A DNA stretch of 64,000 nucleotides from F22 sp963668535 (GTDB lineage: Bacteria > Bacteroidota > Bacteroidia > Bacteroidales > Bacteroidaceae), in NCBI GenBank assembly GCA_963668535.1, contig OY764867.1, positions 1,178,001 to 1,242,000 on the forward strand. The letters run 5' to 3'. The position numbers and the translations under genes are program-made. The notes under the pieces are model-generated. The model worked only from the letters and a program-made list of their open reading frames with translations, made no database searches and had not been told where the DNA came from. Positions 7,688 through 16,734 of this stretch are shown piece by piece; position 1 is the stretch's first letter, and each line of letters begins with the position of its first letter.

Positions 7688-10468
7688 ATGGCCCACTATC
7701 TTAAATCGCCCCTATATAAAACATCTCGCATGTTTATTCAGCTCACTCTAATAACGCTGTTATTAGGCCTAGCTGGGTGTGCTCACACACCGAATCAAAA
7801 AGTCTATCGCATCGGCCTGTCTCAATGTTCTTTGGACGATGCTTGGCGACGCACGATGCTACGGGAACTTCAAGTGGAGTTTACCCCACATGACAGCATA
7901 GAGTTGATCGTGAAAGCCGCTCAGAACGATTCAACACTACAGAAAAAGCAAATACAAGAATTGATTGATGCCCACGTTGATGTGCTGATTATTTCCCCTT
8001 TAGCGGCCGCTCCGCTGACGGCTATCGCAGAAAAGGCTTATCAATCAGGTATCCCCACAATCATCACAGATCGTAAGATAAATTCCGATCAATACTCGAC
8101 ATTTATTGGTGCAGACAATTATGCTATTGGTCGAGAAGCAGGAAAATACATCGCAGAAATAGCTCCCCTCAATGCCACTTTACTTGAAGTTTGGGGTCTA
8201 CGCAGTTCTTCACCAGCTCAAGAAAGACACCAAGGATTTATAGATGCCATCAAAACACGCAAAGATCTACACTATCGTCAGATGGATGGAGATTGGATCT
8301 ATGAAGTCGCCCAGAAGAATGTAAACAACCTAGAACGATTGGACAATGTAGATATTGTCTATAGTCAAAATGACATGATGGCTATTGCTGTACGCAAAAG
8401 GCTCAATCAGATACACGTCCTAGACAAAAAACGCCCTATTGTGGTGGGAGTAGATGCTACTCCTGGTGCAGGACTAGATGCCGTGGCTGAGGGGGCAATT
8501 AATGTATCCTTCTTATACCCTACTGGAGCCAACGAAATCGCTCAAACGACACTCGCTCTCTTGCGTGGCGACAGTGTTGCTAAAAAAATAATCTTATCAT
8601 CAGGTATTGTAGATGCCCGCATGGCGCGTGGACTCCTCTCGCAAGCACAGCAAATGATGCGCTACCAACATAGGATACACAATCAATTGGTCAAAAGCAA
8701 TAAATTGAAGAAGAACTTCGCTTTTTTGGAAAATGCCGCATGGACTATTACGCTGTCATTTATAGTGATTGCCTCATTATTTATTTATGTTTTTATCATC
8801 AATCGTAAAATCAGAAAATACAACACCGCCCTACAACTACAGAATAAACGAGAAGAGCAGCAGAATAAGAAGCTTATTGCTTTAAACGCAGAGATTGAAC
8901 AAGTGACTGCACAAAAGCTTCAGTTTTTCACCAATATATCGCACGAAATTCGTACGCCATTAAGTTTGATTATAGGACCATTAGACCGTCTTATCCGCGA
9001 GGAACATCGTTCAGGTATCCTACAAGATCTCCAATTGATGCACAAAAATGCAGGACGTCTGATGAAGGTGATTAATCAACTGCTTGACTTCCGCCGCATA
9101 GAAAATGATAAACAAGAAGTCAATATAGAGGAAACAAACATTATCGAATTTGTAGGCGAAGTCAAGAGCTATTTTGAACGCATGGCTCAGTTACAGCATA
9201 TTAAGCTGGACTTTTATCACGATATGCCAGCCACAACCATCTGGATAGATCGCGATATGATCGAAAAAGTATTGGTCAACTTATTGTCTAATGCCTTAAA
9301 ATTTACAGATGAAGGAGGACAGATCTCTATATATATCGAACAGGATGAAGAATATGTAATCGTACGCGTGGTTGATACAGGATGCGGTATCTCAACAGAA
9401 GATCAAGCCAATCTATTCGACCGCTTCTACAGCCGAGCAGCCTCCAGTTCCAACAGCACTGGTATAGGTCTACATTTAGCCAAAGAGTATATGGAAATGC
9501 ACCATGGAGATATAACAGTTGACAGTACGCTTCATGAAGGTACCACCATGACATTGCGTTTTCACAGAGATCGTACAAAAATTCAAGGAGACCATGTACA
9601 CGAAATTAGTTTGTCGACACGCAGTTATGTAGAGACTGTACTCAACGATGACATGGAGCAGAAACTGCTGTCGAAAGAATACCAATATACTCTACTTATT
9701 GTCGATGACGACGAAGACATGCGACACTTTCTCGATAGTGAGCTGTCTACCAACTTCCGTACAATCACCGCCTCTGATGGATTTGAAGCCTTGGAGATTA
9801 TTCAGAAAGGAGAAGAAAATATATCTCTGGTACTGAGCGATGTCATGATGCCACGACTCAATGGGTATGAACTCTGTCAACACATAAAAGAAGATATCAA
9901 CACCAGTGATATTCCGGTCATTCTACTCACAGCCCTATCCGATGTACGCCAACAGATCTATGGCGTTGCAGGCGGAGCTGAAGGATTTGTGCGCAAGCCA
10001 TTCCATATCAACTATTTAAAAATAAAAATCATTCGTCTACTGGAAGCACGTGCTCAATTCCGAAAAAAGATAGAAGCCAAAATAGAAGCTGGGGATATGC
10101 ATACACTGACCAGTACCCTATCGGAAGATGTGCAACATCCTTTTCTAGTCGATTTTTTAGCACAGTTGGATATTGTCTACAAAGATGCCGAATACAATAT
10201 AGAAAGATTGAGTACGGATATGGGACTGAGTCGTGGACATCTCCATCGTAAAATCAAAGAAATCACTGGACATACCCCTGTTGAGATGCTCCGCAATTAT
10301 CGACTAGGCAAAGCTCGAGATCTATTGCACACGGGACGATACAACATCAACGAAGCAGCTTACGAATGTGGATTTTCTTCTCCTGCCTATTTCTCCAAAT
10401 GTTTCAAGGCATACTATCATATGAAGCCCACAGAGTATATGGAACAAAGAAACACACCAACAATATAG
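7688..10468 (+). CDS. Hybrid two-component sensor regulator with periplasmic sugar-binding domain
   Basis: This single-protein signalling system of 926 residues runs in order: signal peptide with lipobox LAGC (C31), a type I periplasmic binding protein domain (about 40-310, RbsB/LacI-like), a transmembrane helix (about 352-374), a histidine kinase with phospho-acceptor H419 (SHEIRTPLS), an ATPase domain with G-box DTGCGIS, a response receiver with acidic pocket D673/D674 and phospho-acceptor D718 (LSDVMMPR), and a C-terminal AraC HTH (about 825-920). The family parallel is BT1754 of Bacteroides thetaiotaomicron, whose binding-protein domain senses free fructose and activates the fructan locus. 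The convergent GH32-transporter-fructokinase operon makes the same role likely here. A second possible start is the ATG at 7730. Confidence 0.92.
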   Translation: MAHYLKSPLYKTSRMFIQLTLITLLLGLAGCAHTPNQKVYRIGLSQCSLDDAWRRTMLRELQVEFTPHDSIELIVKAAQNDSTLQKKQIQELIDAHVDVLIISPLAAAPLTAIAEKAYQSGIPTIITDRKINSDQYSTFIGADNYAIGREAGKYIAEIAPLNATLLEVWGLRSSSPAQERHQGFIDAIKTRKDLHYRQMDGDWIYEVAQKNVNNLERLDNVDIVYSQNDMMAIAVRKRLNQIHVLDKKRPIVVGVDATPGAGLDAVAEGAINVSFLYPTGANEIAQTTLALLRGDSVAKKIILSSGIVDARMARGLLSQAQQMMRYQHRIHNQLVKSNKLKKNFAFLENAAWTITLSFIVIASLFIYVFIINRKIRKYNTALQLQNKREEQQNKKLIALNAEIEQVTAQKLQFFTNISHEIRTPLSLIIGPLDRLIREEHRSGILQDLQLMHKNAGRLMKVINQLLDFRRIENDKQEVNIEETNIIEFVGEVKSYFERMAQLQHIKLDFYHDMPATTIWIDRDMIEKVLVNLLSNALKFTDEGGQISIYIEQDEEYVIVRVVDTGCGISTEDQANLFDRFYSRAASSSNSTGIGLHLAKEYMEMHHGDITVDSTLHEGTTMTLRFHRDRTKIQGDHVHEISLSTRSYVETVLNDDMEQKLLSKEYQYTLLIVDDDEDMRHFLDSELSTNFRTITASDGFEALEIIQKGEENISLVLSDVMMPRLNGYELCQHIKEDINTSDIPVILLTALSDVRQQIYGVAGGAEGFVRKPFHINYLKIKIIRLLEARAQFRKKIEAKIEAGDMHTLTSTLSEDVQHPFLVDFLAQLDIVYKDAEYNIERLSTDMGLSRGHLHRKIKEITGHTPVEMLRNYRLGKARDLLHTGRYNINEAAYECGFSSPAYFSKCFKAYYHMKPTEYMEQRNTPTI

Positions 10469-10472
10469 CAAA

Positions 10473-10506
10473 AAGGATGGGCCAAACTAACGCTTGACAC
10501 ATCCTT
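10473..10506. terminator. Hairpin between convergent regulator and fructokinase genes
   Basis: AAGGATG (10473-10479) pairs with CATCCTT (10500-10506), with partial extension of the stem inwards. A T-rich stretch follows on the + side. It lies between two converging stop codons. Confidence 0.5.
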
Positions 10507-10532
10507 CCTTTCATCTATATAACAACCTATAA

Positions 10533-11420
10533 TTACTTCAATTGATCAGTAAATTTTTCTGGCAGTAAGGGCATCGCTCCTTTCTGAGTGCAGACATAAG
10601 CCGAAACTTCTACAGCCAATTTATGTGCATCAGCAACCGATTTGCCTGCCAATATCGCTGCACAGAATGTAGCCGAGAAACTATCTCCTGCACCAACTGT
10701 ATCAGCTACTTCTATCTTGGGCGTTTCTTGGAATGAGATGACTCCATCAGTAAAGACATAACTACCATTGGTACCGCATGTTAAAACCAACATCTTAAGA
10801 TGAAAACGTTCCATCAGGGCCAAGCATTTATCTTCTAAATCAATACCAGGATATTCAAACATGCGACTAATTACGACGAGTTCTTCGTCATTAATCTTCA
10901 GCACGTTGCATTTCTCCAGACTTTCCTCTATCACTTCACGAGAATAAAAATGTTGACGCAAATTGATATCAAATATTTTCAAGATATCATCACCTTCTGG
11001 CATCGCATCTAAAAACTTGTTGATAGTCGTACGACTCACGAAACTACGTTGTGCTAAAGAGCCGAAACTCACCGCTTTACTGTGTTGTGCCAATTCTTTC
11101 AACACGGGTGTAAAGGGTATATTATCCCATGCTACGTCCTCTTTGATTTCGTAACAAGGCACGCCATTATCGTCAAGGTCAACTTGCACCGTCCCCGTTG
11201 GATAATCAACACGAGCAATCGTACAAGCAATACCTTTTTTATCTAAAAGAGCCAAAGCCTCATCACCCAATTCGTCTTTTCCTACAGCACTTACCGTGCA
11301 GGCTTTATGTCCAAACTGATGCACATGATATGCAAAATTTGCTGGTGCTCCACCTAACTGTTTTCCTTCTGGTAGGCAGTCCCAAAGTGCCTCACCCAAT
11401 CCAACTATAACATCTTTCAT
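10533..11420 (-). CDS. Fructokinase (PfkB family carbohydrate kinase)
   Basis: This enzyme phosphorylates fructose, probably to fructose 6-phosphate, after import. At 295 residues it shows the PfkB N-terminal block GEALWDCLPEGKQLGGAPANFA and the C-terminal ATP/anion-hole motif VADTVGAGDSFSATF with its catalytic aspartate. It is the last gene of a minus-strand operon after the GH32 hydrolase and the MFS transporter, with gaps of about 29 bp. That order matches hydrolysis, uptake, then phosphorylation. The equivalent gene in B. thetaiotaomicron is BT1757. Another sugar specificity within PfkB cannot be excluded from sequence alone. Confidence 0.9.
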   Translation of the reverse strand: MKDVIVGLGEALWDCLPEGKQLGGAPANFAYHVHQFGHKACTVSAVGKDELGDEALALLDKKGIACTIARVDYPTGTVQVDLDDNGVPCYEIKEDVAWDNIPFTPVLKELAQHSKAVSFGSLAQRSFVSRTTINKFLDAMPEGDDILKIFDINLRQHFYSREVIEESLEKCNVLKINDEELVVISRMFEYPGIDLEDKCLALMERFHLKMLVLTCGTNGSYVFTDGVISFQETPKIEVADTVGAGDSFSATFCAAILAGKSVADAHKLAVEVSAYVCTQKGAMPLLPEKFTDQLK

Positions 11421-11448
11421 ATATCGGTTTTTATTATATATATCGTTT

Positions 11449-12597
11449 TTATCGCTTTACTTGAGGTATAAAAGTCAACAAATAGACAGCGCCAACAAGC
11501 ATGACCATAATAGCCCCAATTTGTCCCATAGCATCCGAAGCATACCCCATGAATAGAGGAAAGATAGTTCCTCCAAAAAGTCCCATAATCATCAATCCTG
11601 AAATGTCATTTTTCTTTGCAGGTAGGTGCAAGATAGCACGAGAAAAGACCATAGAGAAAATATTAGAGTTACCATACCCTATCAATCCTACACAAGCATA
11701 GATCACCCACTTATCGGCCACAAATAACAAACCCAGTAAGCCGATAGAGAGCATCAAACTACTTATAATAAAGAAGACTTTATGATTCCATTTTGCCAAA
11801 ATAACACTTCCTGTCAAACATCCGACAGTACGGAATAAGAAATACACAGATGTAGCATATCCTGCATCTGCCAAAGTCATACCAACTCGTTCCATTAATA
11901 TTTTTGGTGCAGTGACATTGGTACCCACATCGATCCCTACGTGACATATAATCCCTAAGAAACAAAGCAAGACCAATTTATCGCCAAGCAACGAAAAGCA
12001 CTCACCAAATGTAGATGGCTTTCCTTGTATATCTTCTTCTTTGATCGGAGTAAAGTACAACCATAAAGTAGCTAATACAGAAATACCCATAAACAAAGGA
12101 TATAGTATCTTCCAATTACCGAAATGAACAGCAGCTAAAGCGGCTATAATAGGGGCAGAGAAACTAGCTATGGCTTTGACAAACTGCCCAAAAGTCATCG
12201 TACTAGCTAAACGATCCCCTGAAATCAAATTGGACACCAAAGGATTCAAAGAGGTTTGCATCAGCGCATTGCCAATCCCTAATAAAGAGAAAGATACCAA
12301 CATCATAGTATATGTATAAGAGATGCTTGGTAGAATCAACGATATGGCTGTTACGACCAAAGAGAGCAGCACCGTTTTACGCTGCCCAATACGGCTCATC
12401 AATAGTCCTGTAGGTACAGAAAAGATTAAGAACCAAAAGAAGACCATGGAAGGTAGTAAATTGGCCACACTATCCGAAAGACCAAAATCGGCTTTCACAT
12501 AATTAGTTGCAATCCCCACAAGGTCTACGAAACCCATGGCAAAAAAGGCCAGCATCACTGGAGCTAGTTTTATGTAATTGATTTTTTTAGTATTCAT
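11449..12597 (-). CDS. MFS sugar transporter, probable fructose/sucrose importer
   Basis: This inner-membrane major facilitator protein of 382 residues has about twelve hydrophobic segments. The loop between helices 2 and 3 carries an MFS-like GLLMSRIGQRKT motif. It resembles the FucP/glucose-galactose type of sugar:H+ symporters. It sits between a GH32 hydrolase and a fructokinase, as BT1758 (the fructose importer) does in B. thetaiotaomicron, so monosaccharide fructose is the likely substrate. That is inference from position, because no specificity residue can be read here. Confidence 0.88.
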   Translation of the reverse strand: MNTKKINYIKLAPVMLAFFAMGFVDLVGIATNYVKADFGLSDSVANLLPSMVFFWFLIFSVPTGLLMSRIGQRKTVLLSLVVTAISLILPSISYTYTMMLVSFSLLGIGNALMQTSLNPLVSNLISGDRLASTMTFGQFVKAIASFSAPIIAALAAVHFGNWKILYPLFMGISVLATLWLYFTPIKEEDIQGKPSTFGECFSLLGDKLVLLCFLGIICHVGIDVGTNVTAPKILMERVGMTLADAGYATSVYFLFRTVGCLTGSVILAKWNHKVFFIISSLMLSIGLLGLLFVADKWVIYACVGLIGYGNSNIFSMVFSRAILHLPAKKNDISGLMIMGLFGGTIFPLFMGYASDAMGQIGAIMVMLVGAVYLLTFIPQVKR

Positions 12598-12626
12598 CTT
12601 GAATGGAATAAAGGTATATTACTAAT

Positions 12627-14423
12627 TTATTGAATCGAATAGATTTGAACAGCACTCACATGATACGTTCCCTGTGGTGCAGTAAACTCAATCTTATTGT
12701 ATGGCGATTGTGGAAAAACCAAGTTAGTCATACACCATGTGCCATCACCAGAAAAGGCTTCTAGGCTACATTGATCGAAGTACAAGGTCAAGACTTGTGT
12801 ATCGTTTGATACAATCGGTGCATAAGTATCGGCACTGAAACACGGATGAAAATCAGTTTGTCCGCTGTTTCGTCTATCCATATGAAACTGCCGTTTAACC
12901 AGATCGTAATGCATATTCACTCGCTCACCTTCTTTATTGACTAGAGCAAAAGGGACGATACGTGCACTCCCTGGACGTACTTGTAGTTGCAATTCATATC
13001 CTCCATCTACTGAGATTTTTTTGGTAATAGAACGACCTTCTCTAACATCAAAGCCCTTGATTTTGACCTCCTTATGACGAGCTGCTTGCATCTCAGGAAC
13101 AGGTTGACTACTCATGTATACTGAACCATTTTGTTGATACAAAGACAGCTCTCTAGGAATAGACAAACCACTTCTATATTGTTTTGTGGGCACCTTGGCG
13201 GCATATTGCCAATTGCTCATCCAAGCCATCGCAATCTTCCTATCATCTGGTGCATTGTGCCACGTCACTGTAGCATAATGGTCTTTGCCCCAATCCATCC
13301 ATTTTGTTTCACTAGGCGTATCGTTTGTAAAGGTCTTTCCATCAAAATCACCTACAAAATACTGTGTAGCCGAACCACCAAATGGTCCTCCAGGATTGAT
13401 ATTTACAATCAAAACCCATTTCTTTTCTTTCGTTCCTTGAACAGGCATTTCGATCAGGTCTGGACATTCCCACACACCACCATGTTCTCCTTGTCCATGG
13501 CCAAACTCACCCACCTTATTCCAGTCTAATAAGTTCTTGGAGTTCCAAAATTCAAGATGTTGGCCTACGGCAAGTACCATAACCCACGTCTTGGTTGATG
13601 CATAATAGATTACTTTGGGATCTCTAAAATCAGGCACATTACTGACTACAACGGGATTTTTTAGATACTTGTGAAATGTTTGCCCATTATCCAGACTGTA
13701 AGCAATACATTGTTTTTGTCTCTCACCAGCAGATGTATAGAACGCCAGAACGGCCCCTTTTCCGAAACCAGCGACATTCTCTTTATCGACCACAGTACTG
13801 CCCGAAAAAATGGCGCCTAATGCGTCGGGAGACAATACAATAGGCTGGTGTGTCCAATGCACTAAGTCTGTACTAGTGGCGTGCCCCCAGTGCATATTGC
13901 CCCAAACACTAGCATAGGGATTGTATTGATAATATAGGTGATATACTCCATCTTTATAAAACATACCATTGGGATCATTCATCCACCCATACGCCGGAGT
14001 AAAATGATAGCTAGGTCTAAAATGGGCCGTATTCTTTGCATCAAAATGATCTGCCAAGTGCATTTGATCCCAGGCCAAAGTTGTTTTGGGGGCATTGCTC
14101 CACTTGATGACCAAATAATCATTCTGATATGTTGTCATATCGAAGGGTAAGACATAATCAACATGGTCTACGGCAAGACGGATGTTTAAAGCAGCCCGCT
14201 CTTGATTATCCACCAGCATGCTCATACGAGTTTCTGGAGCAGACTCTTGTATGGGAAGCAACAAATAGCGTTTAGAGGCTTTACCGATAACAGTAACATG
14301 ATGCCCATCTCCCATATCTTGGGAGGTCCATCTAGGCTGAGCGGAAAGGATTGTTGAAAAGCTCAGCAAAGCAAACAATAAAGTTGCAAAGCGGGATTTA
14401 CACAAATAGAGTATGTGACTCAT
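12627..14423 (-). CDS. GH32 glycoside hydrolase (levanase/inulinase/invertase)
   Basis: This exported glycoside hydrolase family 32 enzyme cleaves beta-fructosides. With the start at 14423 the N-terminus is a signal peptide (FATLLFALLSFSTILSAQ). Three GH32 signatures mark the five-bladed propeller: WMNDPNG with nucleophile D150, FRDPK with D268, and WECPDL with acid/base E319. An N-terminal beta-rich segment of about 110 residues precedes the catalytic domain, and a C-terminal beta-sandwich ends the protein. An ATG at 14447 would add eight residues before the signal peptide. The gene leads the operon with the transporter and fructokinase. No outer-membrane SusC/D partner is present, so the substrate may be sucrose or short fructans. 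Confidence 0.93.
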   Translation of the reverse strand: MSHILYLCKSRFATLLFALLSFSTILSAQPRWTSQDMGDGHHVTVIGKASKRYLLLPIQESAPETRMSMLVDNQERAALNIRLAVDHVDYVLPFDMTTYQNDYLVIKWSNAPKTTLAWDQMHLADHFDAKNTAHFRPSYHFTPAYGWMNDPNGMFYKDGVYHLYYQYNPYASVWGNMHWGHATSTDLVHWTHQPIVLSPDALGAIFSGSTVVDKENVAGFGKGAVLAFYTSAGERQKQCIAYSLDNGQTFHKYLKNPVVVSNVPDFRDPKVIYYASTKTWVMVLAVGQHLEFWNSKNLLDWNKVGEFGHGQGEHGGVWECPDLIEMPVQGTKEKKWVLIVNINPGGPFGGSATQYFVGDFDGKTFTNDTPSETKWMDWGKDHYATVTWHNAPDDRKIAMAWMSNWQYAAKVPTKQYRSGLSIPRELSLYQQNGSVYMSSQPVPEMQAARHKEVKIKGFDVREGRSITKKISVDGGYELQLQVRPGSARIVPFALVNKEGERVNMHYDLVKRQFHMDRRNSGQTDFHPCFSADTYAPIVSNDTQVLTLYFDQCSLEAFSGDGTWCMTNLVFPQSPYNKIEFTAPQGTYHVSAVQIYSIQ

Positions 14424-14484
14424 GGTATATACATTTAAGTTGAACATTAGCGGTTATAAGGTATTCAGCATGATGAATACAAGG

Positions 14485-14492
14485 CAAATATA
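14485..14492 (-). promoter_or_regulatory. -7 promoter element of the GH32 operon
   Basis: TATATTTG on the minus strand (14492 to 14485) lies 62 bp upstream of the chosen start and matches TAnnTTTG. No convincing -33 element is at the usual distance, which would suit an activator-dependent promoter. Confidence 0.55.
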
Positions 14493-14555
14493 AGAAGACT
14501 AATGCATACCTCTTATAACAAAGTCAATGAGGTATAGAATAAATGTATCTAATAT

Positions 14556-14585
14556 GACATATGTACTAACATTGCGACATATGTA
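14556..14585 (-). promoter_or_regulatory. Paired TACATATGTC repeats upstream of the GH32 promoter
   Basis: Two identical 10-bp copies of TACATATGTC (minus strand), each with an ACATATGT palindromic core, start exactly 20 bp apart at 14585 and 14565 on the minus strand... the copies occupy 14576-14585 and 14556-14565. The second copy starts 20 bp, about two helical turns, after the first. They lie about 65-95 bp upstream of the -7 element. This is a plausible site for the AraC-type HTH of the hybrid regulator. The function is inferred. Confidence 0.5.
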
Positions 14586-14597
14586 TGGGAGGAAAAA

Positions 14598-15404
14598 CTA
14601 TTTGAGTAGCTTTTTCCATATAAAACCGAGGTGTTTACCAATAGTTATAGGTAGTCCATAGTGTTTTGTCATGATCCAGAAACGTTCTTGTAAGGATGCT
14701 CGATGATTTTGAGTAGTCACTCCTTCATCTAAGTAATCAATTAAGACACCTGGAACAAGCACCATGCGTCCGTCGTTTTTTTCTACGGCACGCATCATAC
14801 GAATGCACCAATCAAAATCACTTGAAAAACGATATTGTAGATCATAGGGCGTGGCCAATTCTCGACGTATCACAAAGGCTTGATGACAAACCAGCATCCC
14901 ATCTTGGAAACTATCTGCATGAAGTATTTCGGGTGGTCTTTTCTCACGAAGATGTAGAAAATGGCCTTCATTATCCACAATGGCTGTATCACCGTATATA
15001 ATATCTGGATAACGATTGTACCGTTGACGCTCTGCTTCGGCTATGTCAACCAGTGTTTTCAAGGAATCTTGATCATGTAATTTATCCCCTGCATTTAAAA
15101 AGATCAAATACTCACCACTAGCCGCCGCTATACCTTTGTTCATCGCATCATATATGCCCTTATCTCGTTCGCTAATCATCTTTTGAACAACATCGCTGTA
15201 TACCTCGGCAATACCTACTGTGCCATCAGAAGAGGCACCATCAACCAAGATCAATTCGCGATTTGTATATGATTGGCTACGCACACTATCTAAAGTGCGC
15301 GCTAAGGTACCTTCGGCATTATACGTCACGGTTATAATACTAATCAACGGTTGTGTGTCTACATCAGTAGTATTTTCTTGTATATTGGATTGTAAATGAG
15401 TCAT
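14598..15404 (-). CDS. Glycosyltransferase family 2
   Basis: This GT-A fold glycosyltransferase of 268 residues would add a sugar from a nucleotide donor during cell-surface glycan assembly. The N-terminal block ISIITVTYNAEGTLARTLDS and the VDGASSDGT segment are the GT2 donor-binding core. The metal-site region reads FLNAGD, the variant found in colanic-acid WcaE-like GT2 enzymes, instead of a strict DxD. I chose the start at 15404. A longer frame reaching 15509 would overlap the upstream glycosyltransferase gene by about 90 bp and add unrelated residues. It is the last gene of the minus-strand glycan cluster. Confidence 0.87.
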   Translation of the reverse strand: MTHLQSNIQENTTDVDTQPLISIITVTYNAEGTLARTLDSVRSQSYTNRELILVDGASSDGTVGIAEVYSDVVQKMISERDKGIYDAMNKGIAAASGEYLIFLNAGDKLHDQDSLKTLVDIAEAERQRYNRYPDIIYGDTAIVDNEGHFLHLREKRPPEILHADSFQDGMLVCHQAFVIRRELATPYDLQYRFSSDFDWCIRMMRAVEKNDGRMVLVPGVLIDYLDEGVTTQNHRASLQERFWIMTKHYGLPITIGKHLGFIWKKLLK

Positions 15405-15417
15405 GTCATGGATTGAA

Positions 15418-16695
15418 TTACTTATTTTGAATGGCCAACTGGTAGATCCTCTCATATTGCTGAGCCACCACAGATTCACTATAATGCTTACGCACAAAAG
15501 CACGTGCATCGTGGGATAACTGTCGATAACGCTGTGTATCTTCCAAAATATACCGAATACCAGAAGCTAAATCGGCCGCATCTTTATATTCCGCTAGATA
15601 TCCCGTCACTTGATGACGAATCATCTCTGGGATACCGCCAACTTTAAAGCCTACACAGGGCAACCCACAGGCCATGCTTTCCATAATCATATTGGGTAAG
15701 TTCTCTTGTAAAGATGGAGTGACAAAGAGATCGGCTGCTTGATAGTATTGAACGATCTTGGCTGAATCTGTAACAAAAGGAAGACTATACGCCTCCAGTG
15801 GAATGGCCTCTAAAAGTTCTTCAGCCCCGCGTCCCATCACAAGGACTGCCCATTGATCTTTCTGTGATTGCGGCATTTCTTTCAACAATCGGCAGGCCTC
15901 AATAAAATAGTGTCCTCCTTTGTTTTCATCGCTCGTCTTAACGGCTCCAAAAAGGATATATCGTTTATCGATAGGTAGATGCAATGATGCACGAATTTGA
16001 TCGACGTCTCCTGGTTTGAAGGTATCTAAGGAAATCGGATTGGGAATCACATGTACGTGACCTGGAGTAATCAGTCCACTTTGACGTGCATGATTGCCCA
16101 GCCACTCACTACAAGCCACAAAATGTATATTGCCTTCTTGATAACATTTTTGCTTACGTCTATATACCTGAGCCGATAAATCATGTTTCCCTTTGGCAGC
16201 TCCTAGATACATGCAATCATGGCATCCTTGATGAAAAGCTGTACAATCGACTGCATGATGGCATATAGCTGTGCAAGGCCACATATCGTGCATCGTCCAC
16301 ACAACGGGCTTACCGCTACGAAGGATTTTCTTGATTTGTCCTAATGACAACATGCCTTGATTGATCCAATGTAAATGGATAACATCTGCCTGTTTGAATT
16401 CAGAAAGCTGGGTGATATCCAACCCTACATTAGCTATATCCACTTGAAAAACACCTTGGCGATTCAAACCATTGCCTAAAAATATGGCCAAACGCTCTAG
16501 TAGGAAAGCCCAACGAGCACGCATACGATGCACTAAAGATTCAGTAAAGGTTGTCACTGTTAGGGCATCGCTCTGCTTATCTCGCACAAGCAAAGTTGCT
16601 TTGATTCCTTCTGTGGATAAAGCAACTCGTAATCGGCCAGCAGCGACGGCCGCCCCACCTATTTTTTCTGAAGTATTGACTAATAATATGCGCAT
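15418..16695 (-). CDS. Glycosyltransferase family 4
   Basis: This GT-B fold glycosyltransferase of 425 residues has an N-terminal acceptor domain (MRILLVNTSEKIGGAAVAAG) and a C-terminal nucleotide-sugar domain. The C-terminal domain carries the GT4 retaining signature around SLQENLPNMIMESMACGLP, with the E-x7-E pair. A cysteine- and histidine-rich insert in the N-terminal half (TAICHHAVDCTAFHQGCHDC) is common in GT4 members of Bacteroidota glycan clusters. It has no signal peptide and probably acts at the cytoplasmic membrane face. It lies 13 bp upstream of the next GT2 gene, so the two are co-transcribed. Donor and acceptor are unknown. Confidence 0.88.
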   Translation of the reverse strand: MRILLVNTSEKIGGAAVAAGRLRVALSTEGIKATLLVRDKQSDALTVTTFTESLVHRMRARWAFLLERLAIFLGNGLNRQGVFQVDIANVGLDITQLSEFKQADVIHLHWINQGMLSLGQIKKILRSGKPVVWTMHDMWPCTAICHHAVDCTAFHQGCHDCMYLGAAKGKHDLSAQVYRRKQKCYQEGNIHFVACSEWLGNHARQSGLITPGHVHVIPNPISLDTFKPGDVDQIRASLHLPIDKRYILFGAVKTSDENKGGHYFIEACRLLKEMPQSQKDQWAVLVMGRGAEELLEAIPLEAYSLPFVTDSAKIVQYYQAADLFVTPSLQENLPNMIMESMACGLPCVGFKVGGIPEMIRHQVTGYLAEYKDAADLASGIRYILEDTQRYRQLSHDARAFVRKHYSESVVAQQYERIYQLAIQNK

Positions 16696-16734
16696 AGCAC
16701 AAAAGTACGTGGATTATTTGAAAAAGCAAAAGAG

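Noticed and set aside
15405..15509. N-terminal extension of the last GT2 gene
   Set aside because: It would overlap the upstream GT4 gene by about 90 bp and adds residues outside the GT2 domain.
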